From the NCBI RefSeq assembly GCF_016801865.2, contig NC_068938.1, positions 212,749,734-212,813,733 on the forward strand: DNA of 64,000 nucleotides. Reading direction: 5' to 3'. Made by a program: the position numbers and the translations under genes. Every line of letters starts with the position of its first letter. Within the stretch, counting starts at the first letter, position 1. This document shows, in pieces, positions 45,651 through 54,346 of this stretch. The notes beneath the pieces are model-generated. The model was not told the DNA's origin and ran no database searches. It worked only from the letters and a program-made list of their open reading frames with translations. Origin of the DNA: Culex pipiens pallens. Its lineage: Eukaryota > Arthropoda > Insecta > Diptera > Culicidae.

Positions 45651-46766
45651 GTTTTGAGGTTTCTTAAGAACCTTTGAAAGTTTCCAAAAAGGTTTGGAAT
45701 AAGGTTTAATTTGTTCGACATCTCTTGCGAACTTTTCATTTCGCAGGAGAGTGAATCTGTGGTCAATAACCTTTTGCAAATCTTTTTGAATTCGCTTCAG
45801 AGCAGGATCACGAGAACGTTGATACTGTCTTCGGCGAACATTTTTCAGACGAATCAGAAGCTGAAGATCGTCATCAATAATGGGAGAATCAAATTTGACT
45901 TGGACTTTAGGAATAGCAATATTCCTAGCATCCAAAATTGCATTAGTTAAAGATTCCAAGGCTGAATCAATATCAGCTTTGGTTTCTAAAACAAAATCAT
46001 GATTTAAATTGTTCTCAATATGATGCTGATACCTGTCCCAATTAGCTTTGTGGTAATTAAACACAGAACTATTGGGTCTGGTAACTGCTTCATGAGAAAG
46101 TGAAAAAGTTACTGGAAGGTGATCAGAATCAAAATCAGTATGAGTCACTAAAGGACCACAATACTGACTTTGATTTGTCAAAACCAAATCAATTGTTGAT
46201 GGATTTCTAACAGAAGAAAAGCAAGTTGGCCCATTCGGGTATAAAACCGAATAAAGACCAGAAGTGCAATCTCTGAACAGAATTTTACCATTGGAATTTA
46301 CTTTTGAATTATTCCAAGATTGGTGTTTGGCATTAAAATCACCGATGATCAAAAATCGAGATCTATGCCGAGTAAGTTTATTCAAATCCCCTTTGAAATA
46401 ATTTTTATTTTCCCCAGTGCATTGGAAAGGCAAATATGCAGCTGCAATCATAATTTTCCCAAAAGAAGTTTCAAGTTCAATGCCCAAACTTTCAATAACT
46501 TTTAACTTAAAGTCACGTAACGTGCTATAAGTCATACTACGGTGGATAACTATTGCAACTCCACCGCCATTTCGATTCATTCGGTTATTAGTTATAACTT
46601 TATAATCTGGATCACTTTTCAAATAAGTGCCAGTTTTTAAAAATGTTTCGGTTATAACAGCAACATGCACGTTATGAACTCGTAAAAAGTTGAAAAATTC
46701 ATTTTCTTTCGCTTTTAAAGAGCGAGCATTAAAATTCATAATATTGATGGAATTACTTAGATCCAT
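45636..46766 (-). pseudogene. LINE ORF2, apurinic-like endonuclease part, ends by frameshift
   Basis: The frame has 376 codons starting ATG at 46766. It shows the exonuclease-endonuclease-phosphatase signatures of LINE endonucleases: NFNARSL (11-17), TETF with catalytic Glu40, GGGVAIVIH (67-75), AAAYLPF (108-114), GDFNAKH (142-148), STIDLVLT (190-197) and SDHLP (214-218). The enzyme nicks target DNA to prime reverse transcription. It ends with KPQNQSLL and a stop, in a frame one base off from the downstream reverse transcriptase. A single-base indel near 45640-45660 explains this. The start overlaps the ORF1 stop by 14 nt. Confidence 0.94.
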
Positions 46767-47185
46767 GATTAAACTTCAGGGTAAGAACAACATCATTCGC
46801 AAATTTTAATCCAATCTGGATTGCTTCCATCATGGATGTAGCATTACTCATTGTTTGAATCAAACCAAACAGTGAGTTTTGCAAAAAAGTCATTTTTTCA
46901 AACGTAACATCGCCGAGATCAGAAGATCCCAAAGCGTTGCCAGCAGAAAAATTTTCAAATGAGATTTGAGGTACCTGCCCAATTTCAGAAAGATTGGTAG
47001 AGGATTTAAAATTCGTGGATGAACCCGAAACGACGTTAGCATAAGAAATGCCATTGTTGTTACCTAACTTTTCCACGGTAGGGGTATTTCTAGAATTGTT
47101 CGAGTGAGACAGCACGAACGTTTGATTTAAAGATGCAGGTACAACTGACTTTGAGAAAATTTCGGTTTGGATTTCGGCTGATGCT
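46753..47185 (-). pseudogene. LINE ORF1, 3' part after the insertion
   Basis: An open frame continues from just past the inserted element (ASAEIQTEIFSKS...) to the stop at 46753, with the Ser/Asn-rich C-terminal region of a Jockey ORF1 protein (for example NNNGISYANVVSGSSTNFKS). No start codon is needed, since it is the downstream half of ORF1. If only the inserted element and one TA are removed, the two halves are out of frame by one base, so either the boundary is misplaced or ORF1 also has an indel. Confidence 0.85.
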
Positions 47186-47484
47186 TACACACTAAAAAAA
47201 TATTAATTTTACTGTCTACGTAATTTGAAATACAACGTAAATTGAACTCGTGTAATCAATTATTTGATGTAAGATTATGGCTCTTTTGACGTGATTTGCC
47301 AAAATCATCACGTCGTGCTGAATCATAAAATTACATTAAAGGAAACGTAAAATTGAATCTCTGCTCATCTAATTTTATGGCTCGTTTGATGCACATTCCT
47401 GGAGCGTGTTATTTGATGTAATTTTCTGTCAAATTCAACCTTTCTTTACTCATGTTCGTTTCACCGTGCTCTTCATCATTCGAA

Positions 47485-47565
47485 ATGTCAGCCATGTTTG
47501 TTTGTTTGCATCTCGAAGAAAATAGTTGCCAAAGTAATCGTCTTGCAATTTCGCTACAATATTAA
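47485..47565 (+). CDS. Small upstream ORF in the captured leader, 26 aa
   Basis: ATG at 47485 gives MSAMFVCLHLEENSCQSNRL followed by a few residues and a stop at 47563-47565. It lies upstream of the intron in the cassette. It could be a remnant of a 5' leader or of coding sequence. I recognise no family. Treat it as a description of an open frame, not as evidence of translation. Confidence 0.25.
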   Translation: MSAMFVCLHLEENSCQSNRLAISLQY

Positions 47566-47639
47566 AATTACTGAACGGAAAATACATTTTCCACTGGGAT
47601 CGACCTCATTTCACAACCAAGGAGGAATCTATTGTAAAG

Positions 47640-47713
47640 GTAAGTACATATGATATTCTTTTTGAAGCATCTAAAACAGATTACTAATGTTTACTTTTTG
47701 TCAACAAAACTAG
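47640..47713 (+). other. Canonical short intron in the captured cassette (74 nt)
   Basis: The donor AAAG|GTAAGT starts at 47640. A branch-like TTACTAAT lies at about 47681-47688, then a T-rich tract (TTTACTTTTTG), and the acceptor AACTAG ends at 47713. A length of 74 nt fits the short-intron class common in dipterans. An intact intron means the unit was copied from DNA rather than from a spliced RNA. Confidence 0.65.
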
Positions 47714-47731
47714 GTTTCTGAAATCATCGTG

Positions 47732-47872
47732 ATGGATCTCGCACCGGACCTGCTAAGGGAACCGTTCAATTCGGCGTATCTTCTGAATCCGGCAAATGAG
47801 CGGCAAAATCTAGCTCGGTTCCGGTTTGCACCGTTGGGAAAGCTCTTCCGGCAGGTTGATGTTCTGCTTTAG
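47732..47872 (+). pseudogene. Captured gene fragment ORF, 46 codons then TAG
   Basis: ATG at 47732, just after the acceptor, opens a frame starting MDLAPDLLREPFNSAYLLNP. It ends at TAG (47870-47872). Reading on past that stop, the same frame stays open for 18 more codons (KLVELVLELAPKIECEQQ) before TGA. Base composition (GC-richer, with many CGG/CCG codons) differs from the AT-rich surroundings and looks coding-derived. I infer a host gene fragment with a nonsense change, but I do not recognise the protein. Confidence 0.45.
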
Positions 47873-48170
47873 AAGCTGGTTGAACTTGTTCTGGAACTCG
47901 CCCCGAAAATTGAATGTGAACAGCAGTGATAGAATTGTGAAGTGACTTTTTTCCAACATGGCCAGATACACGTCTTTTGCAGCGGTGTGACTAACGCGAC
48001 GGGTTGCCGGAAGATGTCATCAAATGAAGATGAAGAACAAGAACCGGCCGAATAGGAACTGCATCCAGCAGAGATTGTTACGAAGTACTAAGCAGTGACC
48101 GATTGAATTAAAAGTGTGTGTGTATGTTAAATGATGTGAAATACAAAAATAGTTCAAAACCTGTAAAGAA

Positions 48171-48176
48171 AATAAA
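48171..48176 (+). promoter_or_regulatory. Polyadenylation signal of the captured cassette
   Basis: AATAAA (within AAAATAAAATAAATAA) lies about 300 nt downstream of the short ORF and on the same strand, completing a leader-intron-ORF-polyA order. AATAAA is common by chance in AT-rich DNA. Confidence 0.4.
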
Positions 48177-48407
48177 ATAAATAATCGTTTTGATTCCTAA
48201 ATGCCATTGTTTTTCATTCCAATCAGAAATTACGAATCCAATAAGAATCCTCCCACCAAATAAATGAAATGTAATTTTACAGGAACAAATCGGTTCGTAT
48301 TCTGGGTCGTGTAATTTTCAAATCAGACATAATTTTGCGTCATAGTTGACGCTCCAGTTATGTGCATCTAATTAACAGAAAATTACACGTTTTTTTCGAA
48401 GTGTGTA

Positions 48408-49369
48408 GCACGAGAATCTAAAACCTTTTTTCTGATGGGGCAATCCCAGAAATTTGATTTGTGATTTACACCACAATTTGCACATTTAAATTGGGTGACT
48501 TCTTTCACGGGACAATTGTCCTTGTCGTGAGAAGAATCCCCACAAACCATGCATTTTGGAACCATGGCGCAATGATCAGTACCGTGACCGAATGCCTGGC
48601 AACGCCGGCACTGGGTCAGATTCTGGCCATTACCGCCATGTTTCTTAAAATGCTCCCACTTTACCCTTACATGGAACAAAAACTGTACTTTGTCCAAAAG
48701 TTTCAAATTGTTGATTTCATTTCTGTTGAAATGAATCAGATAAAATTGTGAAGTCAAACCAAAGCGAGAAATATTCCCGTTTGATTTTTTCTTCATTGGT
48801 ATTACTTGGGATGGGGCAAAGCCAAGCAACACCTTAAGTTCGTTTTTGATCTCATCCACCGACAAGTCGTTGGAGAGACCTTTCAAGACCGCCTTGAATG
48901 GCCGAGCATTCTTGGTCTCATACGTGTAGAAATTGTGTTTGTGGTTTTTCAAATAACCAATAAAAGTTTGGTGATCTTGTAAAGATTCCGTCAACAAGCG
49001 ACATTCTCCTCTTCGACCAAGCTGGAACGAAACCTTCAAATTGCAAGTTTCCTTGCAATTCTTCAGTTGCGTTCGAAAGCTGGCCAAATCGGAGACGGAA
49101 GTCACTACAATTGGCGGAGCCTTTACTCGTTTCTCGACGGCAGAAGGCTCAGTACGAGGAGAAGGTTCCTTGTCTTCAGTTTCGGATAAAACACCGAAAC
49201 TGTTTATCAATGGAATTGGAGGATTAACCTCACATTCAGAATCAGAATCAGACCTCAGAAGAGGCTGTTTTCTTTTTCTGTTTCCGTTAGCCGGTTTAGC
49301 GTTCAAACGCTTCACCGACGTAACGACCAAATCTTCAGAAGATTTGCGTTTACCTTTGTTTTGACGCAT
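48408..49369 (-). pseudogene. LINE ORF1 (gag-like nucleic-acid-binding protein), 5' part
   Basis: ATG at 49369 opens about 320 codons. It has a basic N-terminus (KGKRKSSEDL, NGNRKRKQPLL) and an acidic patch (SDSDSECE). A PRE_C2HC-like region at about residues 155-185 includes RPFKAVLKGLSNDLSVDEIK. Three zinc knuckles follow at about 254-267 (CRRCQAFGHGTDHC), 273-286 (CMVCGDSSHDKDNC) and 296-310 (CANCGVNHKSNFWDC). The protein would coat LINE RNA. The frame runs a few codons into the inserted element and stops at 48383; the genuine LINE part ends near 48408. Confidence 0.92.
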
Positions 49370-49589
49370 TTTGCAAGCAAAGTTATCTTAAAAAGATGGC
49401 TTCGTTTGTAAAATACAACAAAATTTCAGGTGGGGTTAGTCTTGAAAAGACTGTTTAGAATTTTGGAAAATAACTCAGGTAGTCTTTAAAAAGACTGTGA
49501 ATTTTGTTTTGAAATAACTCTGAGCTTAGGTAGTAAAAAATACCGCAGCTCTAGTGTCCGTTCACCACGAAGGTTCGCAAGACACTGAC
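49370..49589 (-). other. LINE 5' UTR
   Basis: About 220 nt. On the minus strand it begins GTCAGTGTCTTGCGAACCTT. It contains two related phrases, CAGTCTTTTTAAAGACTACC and CAGTCTTTTCAAGACTAACC, each a short palindrome (AGTCTTT...AAAGACT). Jockey elements carry internal promoters in this region, so these may be promoter parts; that is inference. Confidence 0.7.
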
Positions 49590-49602
49590 CTTCCCCAAAG
49601 TT

Positions 49603-50166
49603 GATTGAATTTCAACGCAGCCCACCCTGCCGGGAGGCAATATTTGTTCATGAAATTTTCCAACAATAAAAAAAGATAAAATAAAAACCCTCGATGATCT
49701 CGGGCAATCAAGCTCAACCACCCATCCGTAAGCAAGCCAATAAATCAACCGCAATTTGATTTATCCAGAAGCTGCTGTTTTCGTGCAGATTTTTGAACCA
49801 TCGCCGAAGAAAAAAAAAACACGATTGGAAAGACAAACCAAATCGAATCGAAATTCTTTCCCAAGTGAAATTATGCGGTAATTTATTTGACTTTTTTTTG
49901 TGCCCACCCTTCTGGGTGCTGACCAAGATGCAAAAATTTTTGAAGGGGAGAAAAGTTTTCTTATTTTTTGTCAGCCCTTGTTGTTTGGTTGGCCTGCTGG
50001 TAAGCGTTTGAGGACCGTCTTCGGAGGGAAAAAATCGAGAGATGGAAAAATGTCTTGGAGTTATTCACCTTTTGACAGAGATTTAAGGACAACTTTTTTA
50101 AATGTATTATTCACTTATTTGTTTTTGATTATTCATATAATATTGCCATCAATTCAATTTAAATTA
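49603..50166. other. LINE flank, nothing recognised
   Basis: Frames of 67-111 codons occur on both strands with no domains. Confidence 0.5.
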
Positions 50167-51100
50167 TTTTTTGCCTTCCTCACCTTACTGAGGAAAGGCT
50201 ATAAAATCACTCGAAAAACGAAATTCTTAATTTGACATCCTAGACCCACCTTCATGTATACTTATCGACTCAGAATCACAATCTGAGCAAATGTCTGTGT
50301 GTGTGGTGGGATGTTGATAAAAAAATGCACTGGATTAACTCGGCACTGGCTGAACCAATTTGGACCGTATTGGTCTCATTCGATCCGTCTTGGGGTCCCA
50401 TAAGTCGCTATTGAAAATTATAAAGTTTAGTAAAGTACTTCAAAAGTAATGCTAAAAAAACGATTCTAACAAAAGTCCGGAAGATTGTAAAAAGGGTGGT
50501 TTTTGCAAGAAACCCCGTCATGTTACACATTTTTAGAATGGTATTTGAAAGACCTTTCCAACGAGTTCAAAGTTTGAAGATCTGACAACCCTATCAAAAG
50601 TTATGCGCACTTAAGTGTTATTTATGCACTTTTTAGAGACCGGATCTCATTTATTTCGATTAAAACGTTGTCCGGATCTATCTTGCGACCTATCGATGGA
50701 TAGGTGATCAAAAGACCTTTCCAACGAGTTCAAAAGTTTGAAGATCTGACAACCCTATCAAAAGTTATGCGCACTTAAGTGTTATTTATGCACTTTTTAG
50801 AGACCGGATCTCATATATTTCGATGAAAACGTTGTCCGGATCTATCATGCGACCTGTCATTGGATAGGTAATCAAAAGACCTTTCCAACGAGTTCAGTAG
50901 ATTGCAGATCTGACAACCCTATCAAAATTTATAAGCACATAAGTGCCCTGAATTATGAAGATTTGACTACCCAATCTGATGGTATGAATAATGAATCAAG
51001 TTGATAGAACACTGAAAGGTCTGCCCTTGTGTATCTATTTTGGATAGAATTACCCTCTAAATGTGAGGAAGGCAACAACCACCTAAGGGTGGATCAAGGA
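50167..51100. mobile_element. GCCTTCC-type inverted-repeat element, copy B (~930 bp)
   Basis: It begins TTTTTTGCCTTCCTCACC and ends GTGAGGAAGGCAACAACCAC followed by CTAAGGGTGGATC, like copy A at 14394. The unit with period about 164 bp occurs three times; its anchor AAAGACCTTTCCAACGAG is near 50548, 50711 and 50875. Unlike copy A it has no foldback between units, which supports the view that the foldback in copy A is an insertion. A T-rich simple stretch follows (51103-51140). Confidence 0.75.
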
Positions 51101-51102
51101 AC

Positions 51103-51140
51103 ATTTTTTTTATTTTTTTTTATTTTTTTATTTTTTTTTG
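51103..51140 (+). repeat. T-rich simple repeat (T8-9 A)n
   Basis: A run of T blocks separated by single A, immediately after the right end of copy B. Confidence 0.8.
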
Positions 51141-52560
51141 AAATTATAGAATAGTGAACCAAAATCATTGCCTAAAACAACCAATTTCATTGTCAATTTT
51201 TAATTCTACCGAAATACTGGCATGTTCATCGTATTCTTACTGATTATCTTATTTAAAAAAACAAAACTTAAAATAAATAAAACTTACGATAATTACGGCC
51301 ATTCATAAAAACGGATTATTTTTTGAATTTCAGACTCCACTCCTCTTCCTCATTAAGACAATTGCCCATACAAAAAAAATGTTCATTTTCCTCCCGCCAC
51401 TGCTCAACAGGCCAATTTTTTTTGCGATTTTTTTTATTTATACTTTGTTTAGGAGGTTATTTTGAGCTGCTTTTGTTCTACGAAAAACTTTACTTATTTT
51501 GTTTTATGTTTTTATTATTTTGTTTTTAAGTACTTTAATTTGCATTTATCTTGTTAAGTTTATGTTTGTTTTTGATAGTATTTGGCCTATTTTACCACCC
51601 CCTATCATTACATATTGACTTTCTAACTTTTCCATTTTTGTACAGTCACTTTTTTTTTGTTTTGACACATTTTTTGCTAAAGACTGGCACCATTATCATT
51701 TAAATTATAAAAAAATGCGTTGAAGCATGGTCTGTAACACTACAAAAATTACTACATACTTCTTTTTATTTAAAATATAGGAAATGTTAGCAAAAAAACA
51801 CAGCCAAAGTTGACCCTTAAAAAAATCACATTTCTAAAATATTGGCAAACAAGTAAAACTTCCAACCCTTAAAATTTTCCAAATTTTCCAATAATTTTTA
51901 AATATCAAATTTGGTTAAAAAGTTGATTTTTGCCGATTCAGATTATCAGAAGCCCATCTTGAGACGGGGTTGGGTTGTACAGGTTTAGAATAAAATAGAT
52001 GAGCTTAATATTTGTAGCAATCAAGATTTTGGTTGCATGAAACACGAAAAAAATAATCTGATGATCTTCCGAAAAATATATTTTAACAGATGTTTTATAC
52101 AAATGACATTGGTTGAATTCTATTTTTTTTATCTGCCTTAGAAAACCGTCAATAGGTTAACTTTTTAGATAAGTGTCTACAGCTACGAAAATGTTCAGCA
52201 ATGATTATTTTTTTTGAATTGCATAATATATTTTTTATAGAATTTGGAAGAATTTAGACTTGCAAAACTTAGCCTTAAAATAAGATTATTTTTTTTAGTC
52301 CTCTTTTGTTCAATTTAAGCATATCACTTATGAGAACATGAAACCATTTTTTACTTGATTATAATTTCAACAACCTTAATCAATACAAATTATAGTCAAT
52401 GAATAATGAATGCCATGATTAGAAAAAATGTAATTATATCGTTGTCATAATTTTTAACGACAAAACCTAATTATTTTACGTTAAAATAATGAAAATCAAA
52501 AATCTTGGTGACATTGACATTGGTTCGAGATTTTTTGCAAATTGAAAAATAAGAATTATA
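51141..52560. other. AT-rich spacer, nothing recognised
   Basis: A 68-codon Phe-rich frame at 51323-51529 is low in complexity. No repeats could be bounded. Confidence 0.5.
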
Positions 52561-54346
52561 TAGGAACAGTTCATTTCCCCGGGGTCACAAAATTCCCGGG
52601 AAACGGGAAATTTTCAATAAAATTTTCAAATATTATTCTGATTCTGTTTCTGATTAATATTTTGCATTAAAATTGTATGGAACAGCAACTTTAATGGCAG
52701 GACTGCTTGTAAAAAATCATACAACTTTGAGAAAATATATTTATTTTTCTAATTTTGAATTAGTCTTTTAGATCGTTTTTATTAAAAAATGATCTTAGGT
52801 GTTTTTTGCTGAGAAGATTTTTGTTATCATGGTTTTTGGACAGTGTAAATCCATGTTCTACAACCATGAAATTGCTTACAAATTTTTCTCAGTGGCCGGT
52901 TCGAGAAAATATGTTTCAGAATTATATTGACACATAAAGCTGAATTAAAAAAAACATGCTTAAATTATGATTTTTATGGAAAACAACTTATTCCAGAACA
53001 AGTATTTTCAGCTTGTGAATAAACAGATAATTACAAAATTTGCCTGAAAAATCCAACTTCTCGTGCTTTAAAATCCTACTCTTCGTGCTTTTAAAAAAAT
53101 TACAACTCAGTTTTCAAACATTTGAAGCGAGTTTTTGAAATTTGTTCGCATTTTTTTTTAATTTAATTGAATTTTTTATGGTATTGGTTTTGGGTTTGTT
53201 ATATGATATTCAGCCTAACTTAGGTTAAAATAATTTTCATAGTAATAATGTTGTTGGAATTAAACGATAAATCGACGTCGTCGTGCTATCTTGTCGCACC
53301 CGCCATTTTGACGTTCCGAGAAAAACGCGTTTTAATGTTTGACCTTGAATAAACAAAAACGAAAGCAAGCAATGTAAACAATAACAAACACGTTTTGTTT
53401 GGCTGACCATTCTGTGCATTGTCCCGAAGTTTGGTTAATGTTGGTTGCTGGAGTCCCGAGTTATAATTAAAAATGTTTACGGTAGTCTAACTTGTACGTG
53501 CGTCAAACGCATCCTGACCTGAAATCCCTTTGCCCTTTGTCGCACTTACATCAATTTTCAGGGAGTGACAAGATAGCACGACAGGATTGAAACTTCTTTT
53601 ATATGTAGAGTGACAAAAATTTTCGGAGCTTTTTTGGTTTTCATTGAATATCTCAGGATTGAAATCGAATTTTGGGGATCTGTGAAGATCGAAAGATGAG
53701 GCATTGTGAGCTGCACAAAATGGCGTTCTTAACTTGGCCCAAAATGCACGTACGACAAGTTAGCACGATGGCGACGAAATGCTTTTTTATTTAACTCTCC
53801 TTCGCACTTGGTAACTCCAGTGCTTCATTTTTTTAAATTCAGACTGTAGTTTCTCGAATATTTCGAAACATACTCTTCTTGCACAACCCTCTTTGAAAAA
53901 TTTAACGATATCAATTCAATGTTCATTCAATTTGGTCAAGGTTAACAACAACGTTAAACAAATCTGAATTTTGACCTTGGCCGGAAGAGGTTGATATCTT
54001 ATTTTCTAATTATATAACAAAAAATTTCGTTGAAAAAGGTTACCAAAAATAAAACAATTTATATTTATTTTTAAATAGCGTAATTTTTGTTGCCCAACAA
54101 ATAAGCAAGAGTCATACCCAGTTGTGAATGCTTCGCAAATAAATATTATCTGAATTTAACCTTGAACTAAATTTACAGACATGCTGATTATTATTATCAT
54201 TATTATTATTATAGATTTAAACGAATAAAATCAAATTAGGTTCTATGATTTTATTTTGTATATTTCGTAAACATTGGTGCCAAAAAGATAGGAAAATGGG
54301 AATTCCCGGGAAATTATTTCCCAGAACGGGGAATTGAACACTCTAG
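52561..54346. mobile_element. Old hAT-like element with CCCGGG subterminal motifs
   Basis: The left end TAGGAACAGTTCATTTCCCC and the complement of the right end TAGAGTGTTCAATTCCCC match imperfectly. Both sides have nearby TTCCCGGGAA motifs, as in the hAT-type element at 9094-10247. The phrase CAAATATTATTCTGATT near 52627 also occurs near 10090 in that element. I see no 8-bp target duplication, so this copy is old or the ends are misplaced. The nested 506-bp MITE at 53272-53777 entered later. Confidence 0.5.
53272..53777 (-). mobile_element. 506-bp MITE with TCGACG/GCGACGA ends, copy 2
   Basis: It is a reverse-oriented copy of the MITE at 26404-26915. It starts TCGACGTCGTCGTGCTATCT and ends AGCACGATGGCGACGA. 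Shared phrases throughout include AAACGCGTTTTAATGTTTGA, its TGGTCAGCCAAAC complement and TACGACAAGTTAGCACGATG. It is inserted in the older hAT-like element. Confidence 0.82.

Larger units (their letters stand above)
47188..48405 (+). mobile_element. Inserted element carrying a gene-like cassette (1218 bp)
   Basis: It interrupts LINE ORF1. Both ends have CACACT with A-rich subterminal DNA: CACACTAAAAAAATATTAAT on the left, and CACACTTCGAAAAAAACGTG as the complement of the right. TA lies at both edges (47186-47187 and 48406-48407). The outer ~250 bp on the left and ~180 bp on the right are AT-rich with repeated GTAATTTT/AAAATTAC motifs. The middle (about 47440-48230) is a gene-like unit with intron, ORF and polyadenylation signal. 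There is no transposase. The superfamily is open: TA duplication favours Tc1/mariner-like, while the CACT- ends recall CACTA elements. Confidence 0.78.
43941..49589 (-). mobile_element. Jockey-clade non-LTR retrotransposon (LINE), nearly full length, inactive
   Basis: The element is on the minus strand. It runs 5' UTR, ORF1 (gag-like with three zinc knuckles), ORF2 (endonuclease then reverse transcriptase), short 3' UTR and poly-A, the last seen as the T-run at 43939-43961. A 13-bp near-perfect target duplication flanks it: CTTACCCAAAGTT (43928-43940) and CTTCCCCAAAGTT (49590-49602). The intact 5' end suggests an insertion without 5' truncation. It is inactive: ORF2 is frameshifted near 45640-45660, and a 1.2-kb element (47188-48405) splits ORF1. 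The Jockey assignment rests on the two-ORF layout, the ORF1/ORF2 overlap, the C2HC knuckles and the FADD reverse transcriptase box. Within Jockey the family is not determined. Confidence 0.95.

Noticed and set aside
48383..48407. Last few codons of the apparent ORF1 (THFEKNV)
   Set aside because: These lie inside the inserted element, not in the LINE; the true ORF1 is interrupted near 48408.
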